Source: Rhizobiales bacterium CCH10-E5 (lineage in GTDB: Bacteria > Pseudomonadota > Alphaproteobacteria > Rhizobiales > Beijerinckiaceae). From it: a DNA stretch of 64,000 nucleotides. Made by a program: the position numbers and the translations under genes. Positions 41,725-53,044 of this stretch are shown here, piece after piece. The DNA lies in the NCBI GenBank assembly GCA_001556125.1, contig LSIG01000110.1, positions 1 through 64,000 of the forward strand, given 5' to 3'. Under the pieces are notes generated by a model. That model worked only from the letters and a program-made list of their open reading frames with translations, was not told the DNA's origin and ran no database searches. The stretch's first letter is position 1. Each line of letters begins with the position of its first letter.

Positions 41725-43052
41725 GCCGCCTTGCCCTTGAACCGGTCGAGCGCAGCCTCCAGCGAGACCATCTCGCGCTCGCCCCCGGCGCGGCGCTTGA
41801 TCTCGACCTTGCCCTCGGCCAGCCCCTTGGGGCCGACGATGATCTGCCAGGGCACGCCGATCAGATCGGCCGTCGCGAACTTGCCGCCCGGCCGCTCCTG
41901 CGTGTCGTCGTAGAGCGCGTCATAGCCCTTCGCCAGCAAGTGCTTGTAAAGCTGCTCGCTGGCAGCGTCCGTGGCGGCGTCCCCGACCTTCAGATTGATC
42001 ACCTCGACATCGAAGGGGGCGATCTCCTCCGGCCAGACGATGCCGGCCTCGTCATGACCGGCCTCGATCAGCGCGGCGACCAAGCGGCTCGGGCCGATGC
42101 CGTAGGAGCCGCCGTGGAGCAGCACCTGCTGGCCGTCCGGCCCGGTGACGCTCGCCCCCATGGGCTCGGAATACTTCGTGCCGAAATAGAAGATATGGCC
42201 GACCTCAATGCCGCGCGCCGAAACCTGCTTCTCCGCCGGCAGCGCGTCGAAGGCCGCCTTGTCGTGCATCTCCTCGGTCGCGGCGTAAAGGCTCGTCCAC
42301 TTGTCAACGATGCCCTTCAGCCCCTCGACGCTGTCGAAATCGGTGTCGGCGGGCGGCGTCTCGAAGTCGAGATAGTCCTTGTGGCAGAAAACCTCGCTCT
42401 CGCCGGTGGAGGCGAGCACGATGAATTCGTGGCTGAGATCGCCGCCGATCGGCCCGGTGTCGGCGCGCATCGGGATCGCCTTCAGGCCCAGCCGCGCGAA
42501 GGTGCGCAGATAGGCCGTGAACATGCGGTTATAGGCGTGGCGCGCCGATTCCTTGTCGAGATCGAAGGAATAGGCGTCCTTCATCAGGAACTCGCGGCCG
42601 CGCATCACGCCGAAGCGAGGGCGGACCTCGTCGCGGAACTTCCACTGGATGTGATAGAGATTGAGCGGCAAGTCCTTGTAGGACTTCACGTAAGCCCGCA
42701 CGATCTCGGTGACCATCTCCTCATTGGTCGGGCCGTAGAGCATGTCCCGCTCATGGCGGTCCTTGATGCGCAGCATCTCCTTGCCATAGGCGTCGTAGCG
42801 GCCGCTTTCGCGCCAGAGATCGGCCGACTGGATCGTCGGCATCAGGACCTCGACGGCGCCCGAGCGGTTCTGCTCCTCGCGCACCACGGCGCTGATCTTG
42901 TTCAGGACGCGCAGGCCGAGCGGCAGCCAGGAGTAGATGCCGGCCGACTGCTGGCGGATCATGCCGGCGCGCAGCATCAGCCGGTGCGAGACGATCTCGG
43001 CCTCCTTGGGCGTGTCGCGCAGGATCGGCAGGAAGTAGCGGGAGAGACGCAT
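41721..43052 (-). CDS. proS: Prolyl-tRNA synthetase (short form)
   Basis: 443-residue class II synthetase. Motif 2 and 3 regions are visible as [26 protein letters not shown] ([16 protein letters not shown]) and [16 protein letters not shown]. The anticodon-binding domain covers the C-terminal 100 residues. At about 440 residues it lacks the roughly 180-residue editing insertion of E. coli-type ProS, the normal state in alphaproteobacteria, where misacylated Ala-tRNA-Pro is usually cleared by a separate ProXp/YbaK protein. ATG 43052 opens [19 protein letters not shown]. Confidence 0.96.
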   Translation of the reverse strand: MRLSRYFLPILRDTPKEAEIVSHRLMLRAGMIRQQSAGIYSWLPLGLRVLNKISAVVREEQNRSGAVEVLMPTIQSADLWRESGRYDAYGKEMLRIKDRHERDMLYGPTNEEMVTEIVRAYVKSYKDLPLNLYHIQWKFRDEVRPRFGVMRGREFLMKDAYSFDLDKESARHAYNRMFTAYLRTFARLGLKAIPMRADTGPIGGDLSHEFIVLASTGESEVFCHKDYLDFETPPADTDFDSVEGLKGIVDKWTSLYAATEEMHDKAAFDALPAEKQVSARGIEVGHIFYFGTKYSEPMGASVTGPDGQQVLLHGGSYGIGPSRLVAALIEAGHDEAGIVWPEEIAPFDVEVINLKVGDAATDAASEQLYKHLLAKGYDALYDDTQERPGGKFATADLIGVPWQIIVGPKGLAEGKVEIKRRAGGEREMVSLEAALDRFKGKAA

Positions 43053-43173
43053 CGGGGGCACTCGATCGGGGGGATGGCGGGCGCGCGGGCCCGCCGAGTC
43101 ACTTCGCCCAGACACCATCGCTTTGCACAAAATGCAAACCAAATTCGCCCGGCCGCAGGCAGCGCTCGGGCGG

Positions 43174-43686
43174 TCAGCGCCTCGCGAAGCGTTCCGCGAG
43201 CACCGGCAGCACCGCCGCCGGGACGAAGGGCGAGACATCGCCGCCCATCGCCGCGATCTGCCGCACCAGCGTGGCCGTGATGTGACGCACGGCGCCCGAG
43301 GCGGGCAGGAACACCGTCTGGATCTCCGGCGCCATGACGGTGTTCATGCCGGCCATCTGCATCTCGTAGTCGAGATCGGTGCCGTCCCGCAGGCCGCGAA
43401 CGATGATCGTCGCCCTGGCCCGCCGCGCCGCATCGACCGCGAGATCGTCGAAGGTGACCACGTCGAGGGTCGCGCCGGAGGCCGCCAGCAGCGGTGTCGC
43501 GATCTCGCGCAGCAGCGCGGCCCGCTGTTCGGCCGGAAGCAGCGGCGTCTTGCCGGGATGCACGCCGATGGCGAGGACGAGCCGGTCGCAGAGCCGGGCG
43601 GCCCCGGCGATGACATCGGCATGGCCATTGGTCACGGGGTCGAAGGAGCCGGTGTAGAAGGCGGTGCGAGGCGCGGAGCTGGTCAT
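43174..43686 (-). CDS. coaD: Phosphopantetheine adenylyltransferase
   Basis: 170-residue nucleotidyltransferase, penultimate step of coenzyme A synthesis: 4'-phosphopantetheine plus ATP gives dephospho-CoA. The N-terminal [17 protein letters not shown] contains the HxGH-type nucleotide motif (NGHA), and [20 protein letters not shown] and [18 protein letters not shown] follow. A TTG two codons upstream could also start translation. It lies 121 bp upstream of proS and 57 bp downstream of the chemoreceptor on the same strand, without obvious coupling. Confidence 0.95.
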   Translation of the reverse strand: MTSSAPRTAFYTGSFDPVTNGHADVIAGAARLCDRLVLAIGVHPGKTPLLPAEQRAALLREIATPLLAASGATLDVVTFDDLAVDAARRARATIIVRGLRDGTDLDYEMQMAGMNTVMAPEIQTVFLPASGAVRHITATLVRQIAAMGGDVSPFVPAAVLPVLAERFARR

Positions 43687-43743
43687 GTTCAAGGGTTAGT
43701 CGCTGCCTCGCGTGGCGACAAGCGCCGCCCCAGCCAGGATGCC

Positions 43744-45861
43744 TCAGGCGGCCCTCACCTGCACGATGAACCCGGCGACGCGGGATTTGAGCTGATGGGC
43801 GAGATCGGTCAGCTCGACCGAGGCACGCGACACCGCAGCGGCGGCCTCCGACGTCTGCTGAGAGGCGGCGGAAACGAGGCTGGTCGCCTCGCCGATGCGG
43901 GAGAACTCGTTGGTCGCGAGGCCGACATCTTCGGCGATGGCATGGGTGACGCCATGCTGGTGGCGCATGGTTTCGGCGGTACGCCGCACGACCTCGCTCA
44001 GGCCGCCGATCATCTCCCGAATGCCACCGATGGCCTCCACGGTCGCGCTGGTGGCCTCGTTCATCGTGCTGATCTGGCGCGAAATGTCGTCGATCGCGCG
44101 AGCGGTCTGGCCCGACAGCCCCTTCACCTCATTGGCGACGACGGCGAAGCCGCGCCCCGCCTCGCCCGCGCGGGCGGCCTCGATCGTCGCATTGAGCGCG
44201 AGCAGGTTGGTCTGGTCCGCGATATCCGAGATAAGGCCGATGACGTCGGAGACGCGGGCGGCGCCAGCAGCCAGCCCCGCGACGACGCTGCCCATCGCAT
44301 CGGCGTGATCCTTGGCCGTGCGGGCCGACCGGTCCGAGGACTGCACGTCTGCGTCGAGCCGGTCGATCGCCTGGCGCAGTTGCTGGGCGGCGCCCTCGAT
44401 CGAGCGGATGCTGTCCACCGCGCGCGATGCCGCGCCATGGACGGTGATAGCGTTCTCCTGCGTCCGGTTCGCGCCGCCCGACAGTTCCTGGGCGGTGACG
44501 CTCAGCTGCTCGGCCGCCGCCGAGACGGCCGCGGTGACGCCGAGCACGGACCGCTCCAGATCGCTGGCGAGATCGGCGAGCAGGGTCGAACGCTGGGCCG
44601 AGGCCTCGTGCTCCCGCTCCTCCCGTTCGCGCAGCCGCTCGCGTTCGTCGCGGAGCAGGTTCTCGCGGATTCTCGCCACCGAAGCCGCGATGGCGCCGAT
44701 CTCATCGCGCCGGCGGGAACCCGGAATGGCGAGATCGGTCCGCCCGGCGGCGATGCCCGCTAGGGCCTCGGCGAGGCCAGCGATAGGCCGGGTGACCGAG
44801 AGCCCCATCAGCAGGGCAAGGATGAGCAGTGGCCCGATCACGGTCAACGCACTGACGAGGATCGCCCGATCCAACTTCCTCATCACGGCAAAGGCCTTGC
44901 CATGCGGCTTGGCGAGCCAGAGCAGCCAGGTGTTGTCTCCGATGCGAACCTCACGGCCGACCGCCACGAGCGGCTCGCCGTCTCGACTGGTCAGATGCAG
45001 CAGGCCGGTGCCGGTCAGACGGCTGCGATCGAGGCTTTCGCGTGGACCGCGACCCGAGAGCCGCGTCGCCTGGTCCGAGCGCAGGAAGCCGTCCGAGCCC
45101 ACCACATAAGTCTGGATGTCGAGGTAGCTTCCAGCCACGGTCGCCAAAGCGGCATCGACGAAACTGGCGCCGATGGCGACAACGACGGTACCAACGGGTT
45201 GACCCGAAGCCGGGTTGTGGAAGCGCTGTGCAACGAAGGCGCGCGGCGCCCCGCCGGCGACATCGTAAGGGGCGAAATCCACCGAGACCGGACGGTCGCG
45301 CGCCTCCGCCGCCTCCGACACGGCCCGCCCGAGACCGGTGCCGGCCAGATCATTCTCCGTGACCTGGCGGCCGAATTCCGCCCCTTTGGTCACGCTGTAG
45401 ACGACACGTCCATTGGGGGCGACGAGGAAGATGTCGGCATAGTCGAACTGCCGCAGCGCCGCGAGATAGATGTCGTGGAACTCGAGGTGGCGCTTGAGGT
45501 AGCCATGGCTTTGGCCGCGCCCGGCGCGGAGCATCCGTTCGTCGGCATCGAGGGCCCCGCCCTGCTGAAAATAATCCAGGATCAGCGCGCGATGCTCGGA
45601 GAGTTCCATCCAGCCGCGAATCTCGTCCAGACTGGACACCTGATGAGCGCTATGCGCCTGTACTGCCAGCTCCGCCAGCAGCCGATCCCAGCGCCGTTCG
45701 AGCGCCTTGGCCCGCCCATCGGCCAGGACGCCAAGTCTCTCGTTGACCGCTTCCTGAGCCCAGAGAGATACGGCCCTATAGCCGGAGAGCCCCACCGCGA
45801 GCACGGCCAGGCACGCCAGCAGCAGCATGGCCGCAGGAAGTCTGACTCGGAGACTCGCCAA
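43744..45861 (-). CDS. Methyl-accepting chemotaxis protein with large periplasmic sensor
   Basis: About 705-residue transmembrane chemoreceptor. A first transmembrane helix near residues 8-28 precedes a periplasmic region of roughly 290 residues with the layout of a double-Cache sensor ([20 protein letters not shown] and [16 protein letters not shown]). A second helix ([19 protein letters not shown]), a HAMP domain and a cytoplasmic signalling domain follow. The hairpin tip is [24 protein letters not shown] ([20 protein letters not shown]) and [17 protein letters not shown]. No CheR-binding pentapeptide ends the protein. The start is uncertain: TTG 45861 has a GGGGGG ribosome site, TTG 45885 does not. 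No che genes are adjacent. Confidence 0.92.
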   Translation of the reverse strand: MASLRVRLPAAMLLLACLAVLAVGLSGYRAVSLWAQEAVNERLGVLADGRAKALERRWDRLLAELAVQAHSAHQVSSLDEIRGWMELSEHRALILDYFQQGGALDADERMLRAGRGQSHGYLKRHLEFHDIYLAALRQFDYADIFLVAPNGRVVYSVTKGAEFGRQVTENDLAGTGLGRAVSEAAEARDRPVSVDFAPYDVAGGAPRAFVAQRFHNPASGQPVGTVVVAIGASFVDAALATVAGSYLDIQTYVVGSDGFLRSDQATRLSGRGPRESLDRSRLTGTGLLHLTSRDGEPLVAVGREVRIGDNTWLLWLAKPHGKAFAVMRKLDRAILVSALTVIGPLLILALLMGLSVTRPIAGLAEALAGIAAGRTDLAIPGSRRRDEIGAIAASVARIRENLLRDERERLREREEREHEASAQRSTLLADLASDLERSVLGVTAAVSAAAEQLSVTAQELSGGANRTQENAITVHGAASRAVDSIRSIEGAAQQLRQAIDRLDADVQSSDRSARTAKDHADAMGSVVAGLAAGAARVSDVIGLISDIADQTNLLALNATIEAARAGEAGRGFAVVANEVKGLSGQTARAIDDISRQISTMNEATSATVEAIGGIREMIGGLSEVVRRTAETMRHQHGVTHAIAEDVGLATNEFSRIGEATSLVSAASQQTSEAAAAVSRASVELTDLAHQLKSRVAGFIVQVRAA

Positions 45862-45944
45862 GTTATTCGCCCCCCAGTTCCGCAACGGAATGGATGGCGG
45901 CGATTAACGACCGATTCAGGTTAAGGATGACTGAAAGGCCCCGC

Positions 45945-46067
45945 TCACGAATGCGGAACGATAACGAGCAGCGCCATCGCGCTGCCTACCGCGGCCGAGA
46001 TCAGCACCAGCATCGTGGCAGCAACGGAGCGGCGGCGGCGGCCGGAAGCACTCAGGTCGAAATGCAT
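45945..46067 (-). CDS. 40-residue membrane peptide, unknown function
   Basis: Small gene with an ideal ribosome site, GGAGGAGG, five bases before the ATG. The product starts MHFDLSASGRRRRSVAATML, continues with a hydrophobic segment VLISAAVGSAMALLVIVPHS and stops. The RRRR patch before a single transmembrane span predicts a cytoplasmic N-terminus. It lies between the chemoreceptor and the divergent ABC-F gene. I do not recognise a family. The strong Shine-Dalgarno and clean topology make it more likely than chance, but coding needs support from conservation. Confidence 0.55.
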   Translation of the reverse strand: MHFDLSASGRRRRSVAATMLVLISAAVGSAMALLVIVPHS

Positions 46068-46219
46068 GAAACCTCCTCCGCGAATCGACAGACTTCGCTT
46101 TACCTTTCGTGACTCCATCACCCTGCGGACTCGTGGCGGGAAGATGGCGGAACCGTGGTTGCCGCAGCCCCAACGTTTTCGTGATTGCCTTCGCCTGACC
46201 TTCGCGCCACAAGCCGGGC

Positions 46220-48094
46220 ATGCTCACGATCAACGACATCACCTATCGTCTCGGCGAGCGACTGCTGCTCGACCATGCCAGCGCCTCGCTGCCGGACGGA
46301 TCGCGCGTCGGGCTCGTCGGTCGCAACGGCACCGGCAAGACCACCCTGTTCCGGATGATCACCGGCGATCTCTCGCCCGAGGGCGGCAGCATCAGCCTGC
46401 CCAAGGGCCGCCGCATCGGCGGGGTCGCGCAGGAGGCGCCGGGCGGGCCGGAGTCGCTGATCGAGGTGGTGCTCGCCGCCGATACGGAGCGGGCCGCCCT
46501 GCTGGCCGAATCCGAGACCGCCACCGATCCGCACCGCATCGCCGAGATCGGCACGCGCCTGGCTGATATCGACGCGCATTCGGCCCCGGCGCGGGCCGCG
46601 ACCGTGCTCTATGGCCTCGGCTTCGACGAAGCGGCGCAGCAGCGCCCCTGCTCCGACTTCTCCGGCGGGTGGCGGATGCGGGTGGCGCTCGCCGCCGTGC
46701 TGTTCTCGCAGCCCGACCTGCTGCTGCTCGACGAGCCGACCAACTATCTCGACCTCGAGGGCACGCTCTGGCTCTACGACTATCTCGAGCGCTATCCGCA
46801 CACCGTGCTGGTCGTCAGCCATGACCGCGAGTTGCTCGACACCTGCGTCGACCACATCCTGCATCTCGACCAGGGCAAGCTGACGATCTATCGCGGCGGC
46901 TATACCTCGTTCGCCAAGCAGCGCGCCGAAAAGCAGATGCAGCTCGCCAAGGCGAAGGAGAAGCAGGACGCCGAGCGCAAGCATCTCCAGGCCTTCGTCG
47001 ACCGCTTCAAGGCGAAGGCGACCAAGGCGCGCCAGGCCCAGTCCCGCGTCAAGCGGCTGGAGAAGATGGAGACGATCGCGACGATCGTCGACCGCGACGT
47101 CCAGCCCTTCAGCCTACCCGGCCCGGAGCGGCCGCTGGCGCCGCCGATGATCGTGCTCGACGACGCCAGCGCCGGCTATGGTGAGCGCAAGGTGCTCTCG
47201 AAGCTGAACCTGACGCTGCTGCCGGACGACCGCATCGCCCTGCTTGGCTCGAACGGCAATGGCAAATCGACCTTCTGCAAGCTGATCGGCGGGCGGCTCG
47301 CACCGCTGTCGGGGACGATGCGCAAGTCGGCCAAGCTGGAGACGGCCTATTTCGCCCAGCACCAGCTCGACGAACTGCGCATGGAGGACACGCCGGTCGG
47401 GCATCTGCGCGAGCTGATGCCGGACGCGCCGGAGGCGAAGGTCCGCTCCAAGGCGGCGCAGATCGGCTTTCCCGCCTCCAAGGCCGACACGCCCGTGAAG
47501 AACCTGTCGGGCGGCGAGAAGGCGCGGCTGATGCTGGGGCTCGCGGCCTTCGCGGGGCCGCATCTGCTGATCCTCGACGAGCCGACCAACCATCTCGACA
47601 TCGACAGCCGCACGGCGCTCGTCAACGCCATCAACGACTATCCCGGCGCCGTGATGCTGGTCAGCCATGACCGCTTCCTGATCGAATCCTGCGCCGACCG
47701 GCTCTGGATCGTCGGCGACGGCACGGTGAAGAATTTCGATGGCGACATGGAGGATTACCGCACGCTGGTGCTCGGTGCCGGCAAGGCGGCTCGGCGCGAA
47801 AAGGCGGCCGAGGCGTCGGGCGCCAAGCCCAAGACCGAGGAGCGCAAGGAGGCGGCGACGAAGCGCATGGCGCAGGGGCCGCTGCGCCAGAAGCTCAATC
47901 TGACAGAGGCCAAGATCGCCAAGCTCACCGGGCTGATCGAGAAGGTCGACGGCGTGCTCGGCAATGGCGCGGCCTTCGCCCGCGATCCGGAGAAGGCGCT
48001 GACGCTGTCACGCCAGCGCGCCGACCTCGCCGCGGCGTTGGAGGCCGCGGAGGAAGAGTGGCTGGAGCTGAGCGCGGAGTTGGAGAGCGCGTAG
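46220..48094 (+). CDS. ABC-F family ATPase
   Basis: 624-residue soluble protein with two ABC ATPase domains and no membrane segment. Domain 1 (about residues 1-245) has Walker A GRNGTGKTTLF, signature FSGGWRMRVALAAVLF and LLLLDEPTNYLDLEG. The P-site tRNA-interaction linker follows, rich in Lys and Gln (KQRAEKQMQLAKAKEKQDAE). Domain 2 has GSNGNGKSTFCKL and NLSGGEKARLMLGLA. A C-terminal coiled coil (about 535-624) is present. ABC-F proteins act on ribosomes (EttA, Uup, YheS types); the coiled coil points to the Uup/YheS side. It is divergent from the chemoreceptor region. Confidence 0.93.
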   Translation: MLTINDITYRLGERLLLDHASASLPDGSRVGLVGRNGTGKTTLFRMITGDLSPEGGSISLPKGRRIGGVAQEAPGGPESLIEVVLAADTERAALLAESETATDPHRIAEIGTRLADIDAHSAPARAATVLYGLGFDEAAQQRPCSDFSGGWRMRVALAAVLFSQPDLLLLDEPTNYLDLEGTLWLYDYLERYPHTVLVVSHDRELLDTCVDHILHLDQGKLTIYRGGYTSFAKQRAEKQMQLAKAKEKQDAERKHLQAFVDRFKAKATKARQAQSRVKRLEKMETIATIVDRDVQPFSLPGPERPLAPPMIVLDDASAGYGERKVLSKLNLTLLPDDRIALLGSNGNGKSTFCKLIGGRLAPLSGTMRKSAKLETAYFAQHQLDELRMEDTPVGHLRELMPDAPEAKVRSKAAQIGFPASKADTPVKNLSGGEKARLMLGLAAFAGPHLLILDEPTNHLDIDSRTALVNAINDYPGAVMLVSHDRFLIESCADRLWIVGDGTVKNFDGDMEDYRTLVLGAGKAARREKAAEASGAKPKTEERKEAATKRMAQGPLRQKLNLTEAKIAKLTGLIEKVDGVLGNGAAFARDPEKALTLSRQRADLAAALEAAEEEWLELSAELESA

Positions 48095-48129
48095 CCAGTC
48101 GCCGATTTATCCCCGCGTGGTGCAAGCTG

Positions 48130-48573
48130 ATGTATTCCGAGGTCGGGTTCCTTTCGGAGTCAGACCATGCAGAAAATAAGAGCGGCCTCGAATCGTGGCT
48201 GATCGGTTGTGGGCGCGATCTCGGACTGGCCTCACGACTTGCGGGCGACCGCATGATGGCGGCATTCGATCGTCTCTGCGGACTCATCGCCAAAGACGGC
48301 TTCAACCCGGATCAGCCGCGCGTTCCAGCAGGAGGTCCCGATGCGGGACAATGGACGTCGGGAGAACCTTCTGTTGGCCCTGGATCAGACGGCAACCCGC
48401 TGCAATCGCTCATTGCCGCGACAAACCGTGGCTTGCGTGCCGTTTGTGAAGCTCAGCTCGATCGAGACATCTTCCAATGCCGGATGGTGGGGCTCCGATC
48501 GTGCTATGAGCAGGCCTATCAGCGCTACGCGTCTTGTCTGGCTCGCCAGCCGATTCCGCCGTTCAACTATTGA
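48130..48573 (+). CDS. Cys-rich protein with RVPAGxPDxGQW motif, possible effector
   Basis: 147 residues from ATG 48130; a shorter form from ATG 48253 is possible, and neither start has a strong ribosome site. The middle holds GFNPDQPRVPAGGPDAGQWT, a short motif frequently seen just before toxin or phage-structural C-terminal domains in alphaproteobacteria. The C-terminal 45 residues have four spaced cysteines (VCEAQLDRDIFQC, then RSCYEQAYQRYASC) and end RQPIPPFNY. Local GC is visibly lower than in the neighbours, suggesting recent acquisition. The next gene starts 8 bp later and encodes a DUF6968-like protein, so the two may form an effector/immunity or related pair. Function is not established. 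Confidence 0.6.
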   Translation: MYSEVGFLSESDHAENKSGLESWLIGCGRDLGLASRLAGDRMMAAFDRLCGLIAKDGFNPDQPRVPAGGPDAGQWTSGEPSVGPGSDGNPLQSLIAATNRGLRAVCEAQLDRDIFQCRMVGLRSCYEQAYQRYASCLARQPIPPFNY

Positions 48574-48581
48574 GTGGCCAT

Positions 48582-48926
48582 ATGAAAATCCTCGAGAGGA
48601 TCCTTCATTATTCGTCGGCCCGGGGCAATATCGAGATCCCGATCTCTATCGATCTCCCCGTACAAGGTGACCGCGATTGGTCCTGCCTCTATCGGATCGA
48701 TTGGCCGGACGGGCCCTATACGGGGGCCGGTTACGGAGTCGACGCCACGCAGGCACTGTTGCTGGCGATGCAGGCGATCGGCACCGACATCTACACGAGC
48801 GACTACCACCGATCAGGCCGATTGCGGTGGCTGGACCCCGGCGATGGCTATGGCTTTCCCGTGCCGGCGACCATCAGCCACCTTCTGGTCGGAGGCGACG
48901 CAGCGAATGCCGGTTTGCGGAGGTGA
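48582..48926 (+). CDS. DUF6968-like small protein, possible partner of the preceding gene
   Basis: 114-residue soluble protein. Its pattern, an N-terminal beta-strand pair with PISIDLPVQGDRDWSCLYRI, then GAGYGVDATQALLLAMQAIG and a GFPVP near the end, resembles the DUF6968 family. I recognise this by pattern and did not check it against a database. The gene starts 8 bp after the preceding stop and is probably translationally coupled. The tail DAANAGLRR is polar. In similar loci such proteins accompany toxins or stand alone, and no function is known. Confidence 0.6.
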   Translation: MKILERILHYSSARGNIEIPISIDLPVQGDRDWSCLYRIDWPDGPYTGAGYGVDATQALLLAMQAIGTDIYTSDYHRSGRLRWLDPGDGYGFPVPATISHLLVGGDAANAGLRR

Positions 48927-49021
48927 TCGGCCTCGCGACGTTGCGGCTGCAACCGACGGCTTTGACCGATGCGCTTCGCGTTCGGCGCTCGTCCTGAAAC
49001 TCGAGTGCGCGCTAGGCGCTC

Positions 49022-49201
49022 CTATCGCAACTTCGCGATCCCGATTCCGTCGAGCTTGGCGCGGTCCTTGATCGATTCCTCGCTGCGGGTCAGCGCTTTC
49101 GAGATCGCCTTCAGCGCCATGCCCTTTTTGGCGAGCGTCTTCAGCTTGTCGAGTTCTTCGCCCGTCCAGGGCTGGCGATGACGTTCGAAACGCTCGGCCA
49201 T
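49022..49201 (-). CDS. 59-residue SANT/Myb-like helix-turn-helix protein
   Basis: Small gene with CAGGAG six bases before the ATG. The product reads MAERFERHRQPWTGEELDKL, then KTLAKKGMALKAISKALTRS, then EESIKDRAKLDGIGIAKLR. The PWTxEEL opening followed by two helices and KAISKALTRSEESIKDRA is the pattern of small Myb/SANT-like or GcrA-type HTH proteins, which suggests nucleic-acid binding. It stands alone on the minus strand, downstream of the lipoprotein, holC and pepA genes and facing the effector-like pair. Confidence 0.7.
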   Translation of the reverse strand: MAERFERHRQPWTGEELDKLKTLAKKGMALKAISKALTRSEESIKDRAKLDGIGIAKLR

Positions 49202-49275
49202 GACCGGCTCCTGGCTGTTCGAGGGACGACGAATCGGCGGGCAGGCTCAGGAGACGTTCCGGCCTTCGCCCCGTC

Positions 49276-49698
49276 TCACCCCTGCCCCGGCCTGACGATC
49301 CGGCTGAGGCGGTTGTCGGTGAAGAGGTAGATCTCGCGGCCGCCGGGCTCGGAATAGAGCACCTGGACCTCACGCTGGCCCTTGCCGCTGTCGCCGATCA
49401 GCACGTCGGTCGGCTTGGTGCCCTTGATCTTCACCAGCTCGCATTCCGTGATGCCCTCGGCGATCGCGGGCGGCAGCGGGCGGGTCGAGGGGTCGAGCGA
49501 GACGCCGGCGCTGCACTCGCCCTCGGGCGTCAGCATCGCCTCCTGCGTCGAGGCGCGGGCCCCGATGCTGCTGGTCGTCGTGGTCGTCACCGGGCCGGAG
49601 CGGCCCTCGCGGGTCTCCGAGGTGAAGGCGAAGCCGCCCATGTCGACGGAGCAGCCGCCCAGCGTGGCGGCACAGAGCAGCAATACGGACAGTCTCAC
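49276..49698 (-). CDS. Predicted lipoprotein, unknown function
   Basis: 140 residues from GTG 49698. The signal peptide MRLSVLLLCAATLGGCS ends in a lipobox with the modified Cys at residue 16. The mature part is about 125 residues, with a Thr-rich linker (PVTTTTTSSIG) and a C-terminal domain including AITECELVKIKG-like (EGITECELVKIKGTKPTDVL) and REVQVLYSEPGGREIYLFTDN. This recalls small outer-membrane lipoproteins of the SmpA/OmlA kind in size only. The start overlaps the holC stop by 4 bp, so it is cotranscribed with holC and pepA; GGAGAA precedes the start. Confidence 0.75.
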   Translation of the reverse strand: MRLSVLLLCAATLGGCSVDMGGFAFTSETREGRSGPVTTTTTSSIGARASTQEAMLTPEGECSAGVSLDPSTRPLPPAIAEGITECELVKIKGTKPTDVLIGDSGKGQREVQVLYSEPGGREIYLFTDNRLSRIVRPGQG

Positions 49699-50147
49699 GC
49701 TTTCTTCTCCCAGCGGCCGGTCTCGTCCTGCTGCCAGTAGCTGGCGGCATGGCCTGAGGCCTTGGCCTTTCTCCAATCCTCGCGCGCCGCGGTCAGCGCG
49801 TCGGGATCGTCACCATCGAATACCAGAACGATACGCTCATAATCGCCCATTGCGTCGGGAATGCGGACCCCTTCGGCGCAGATGCGGACCTGAGCCGCAT
49901 TGGGATTATGGTCGAGCGTTGTCAGCACGACCGGATTGGCGGCGGCATCGGCTTCCATCGCCGTGACATGTGGCAGGAAGCTGTCATCGGCATAGGTCCA
50001 GAGATGATCGTCGACGACGCCCAGCCGCTCCTGGCTGGAGAGCTGGACGACGACGTTCTGTCCCCGCGCTAGAGCGCGCTCCAGCACCGTCGGCAGCACC
50101 TGTTCGAGTGGCCGCGACTGGAGATGGAAGAATAGGATTTCGGCCAT
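49695..50147 (-). CDS. holC: DNA polymerase III chi subunit
   Basis: 150-residue clamp-loader accessory subunit that links polymerase III to SSB. It begins MAEILFFHLQSRPLEQVLPT and has ERALARGQNVVVQLSSQERL, HLWTYADDSFLPHVTA, and a C-terminal ERIVLVFDGDDPDALTAAR region, all typical of HolC. ATG 50147 is preferred to the in-frame start at 50261, inside the pepA-holC gap. It follows pepA by 50 bp; pepA-holC is a conserved pair in proteobacteria. Confidence 0.93.
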   Translation of the reverse strand: MAEILFFHLQSRPLEQVLPTVLERALARGQNVVVQLSSQERLGVVDDHLWTYADDSFLPHVTAMEADAAANPVVLTTLDHNPNAAQVRICAEGVRIPDAMGDYERIVLVFDGDDPDALTAAREDWRKAKASGHAASYWQQDETGRWEKKA

Positions 50148-50197
50148 CAAGAGCCTTTGCGCGACAAGGGGTTGAGCGGTGAGGCTGCCAAACCGAT

Positions 50198-51691
<1,494 letters not shown>

Positions 51692-51850
51692 GAGGAGACT
51701 CACGATCTTGCGATGGGGCGTGGAACGGGCGAAACGCGGCTGCCGCAAACGATTCCTGTTTGCGCCTTGATTGCGCCTATACCATAGGGTTGTTCGGCGC
51801 GAACACCGACGCGGATTTTCGTCCCGCGCCGCCCCACCGGAACGACAAGC

Positions 51851-53044
51851 GTGCTGCTGCAGCGTCTCGACCGCTACATCCTGAAGATGGCGACGATCGC
51901 GGCCATCGTGCTGCTGATCGGCCTGACCAGCGTGATCTGGGTCACCCAGGCGCTGCGGGAGGTCGATCTCATCACCGGCAAGGGCCAGACCGTTCTGATC
52001 TTCTTCACGGTCACGCTGCTATCGCTCCCGGCGCTGATCGCCGGCATCGCGCCTGTCGCCCTGTTCATGGCGACGCTCTACACGCTGAACCGGCTGAACA
52101 GCGATTCTGAACTCATCGTGATGAACGCGGCCGGCGTCGCGCCGCAGCGCCTGACGCGGCCGTTCATTGTGCTGACCATCGCGACCTCGCTGCTGGTCGG
52201 GTGGATGACACTGTCGGTCATGCCCGCCGGCTTTCGCATGCTTCGCGACCTGATCACGCTGATCCGCGCCGATTTCGTCGCCAATGTCGTCAAGGAGGGC
52301 CAGTTCGTCGCGCTCGATTCTGGCGTGACGTTCCACTACCGCGAACGCTCAGGCGACGCGCTGGTCGGCATCTTCATGCAGGACCGGCGCGACCCGAACC
52401 AGCCCTCGATCTACATCGCCGAGCGCGGGCGCACCGTCGAGGTCGATGGCAACAGCTTCCTGATGCTGGAGAAGGGCACGATCCAGCGCGAGACGAAACG
52501 GACGGATACGAGTTCGATCATCTCCTTCGAGCGCTATGCGCTCAATCTCTCGGCACTATCCGGCGATCCGACCGGAGGGGCCGGCGAAGGCGACGGCGAC
52601 AAGGCGATCTACAAGCCGCGCGAGCGTACGACCTGGCAGCTGCTGAACCAGGATCCGAACGAGCCCTATTACAAGCTGCAAGCGGGCCGCTTCCGGGCCG
52701 AATTGCATAACCGGCTGTCGGCGCCGCTCTATCCGCTGGCCTTCATGCTGATCGCATTCGCCTGTATCGGAGAAGCGAGAACCACGCGCCAGGGCCGCGC
52801 CTTCGCGATCCAGTCGGCCATCCTGATCGTCGCGGCGACGCGCATCGGGGCCTATATGGCCTGGACCGCCAGTGTGCGCTCGCCGCTGGCCGCTGCCATG
52901 CTCTACATTCTGCCGATCGGGGCGATCGCGCTCGCATCTGCGGTCATTCTGCACGGCCAGACGGTCCGGCCGCTGCTGGCGCGGGCGACGGCCCCGCTGA
53001 TGCTGCTCCTTGCCGGGCTGACGGCACGGTTCAGGCGCGCCTGA
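51851..53044 (+). CDS. lptF: LPS export ABC transporter permease LptF
   Basis: 397-residue inner-membrane permease of the LptB2FGC complex, which extracts LPS from the inner membrane. It begins with [20 protein letters not shown] and has six transmembrane segments flanking a periplasmic beta-jellyroll (about residues 140-300). The segment [21 protein letters not shown] ([20 protein letters not shown]) is the typical coupling region. The start is GTG 51851. The stop overlaps the lptG ATG by 1 bp. The ATPase lptB is not in this window, as usual. Confidence 0.93.
   Translation: MLLQRLDRYILKMATIAAIVLLIGLTSVIWVTQALREVDLITGKGQTVLIFFTVTLLSLPALIAGIAPVALFMATLYTLNRLNSDSELIVMNAAGVAPQRLTRPFIVLTIATSLLVGWMTLSVMPAGFRMLRDLITLIRADFVANVVKEGQFVALDSGVTFHYRERSGDALVGIFMQDRRDPNQPSIYIAERGRTVEVDGNSFLMLEKGTIQRETKRTDTSSIISFERYALNLSALSGDPTGGAGEGDGDKAIYKPRERTTWQLLNQDPNEPYYKLQAGRFRAELHNRLSAPLYPLAFMLIAFACIGEARTTRQGRAFAIQSAILIVAATRIGAYMAWTASVRSPLAAAMLYILPIGAIALASAVILHGQTVRPLLARATAPLMLLLAGLTARFRRA

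Noticed and set aside
45903..45923. TTAA half-sites and a GATTC near the chemoreceptor start, suggesting CtrA/CcrM control
   Set aside because: The two TTAA elements are 13 bp apart, not the 7 bp of a full CtrA site, and single half-sites are common.
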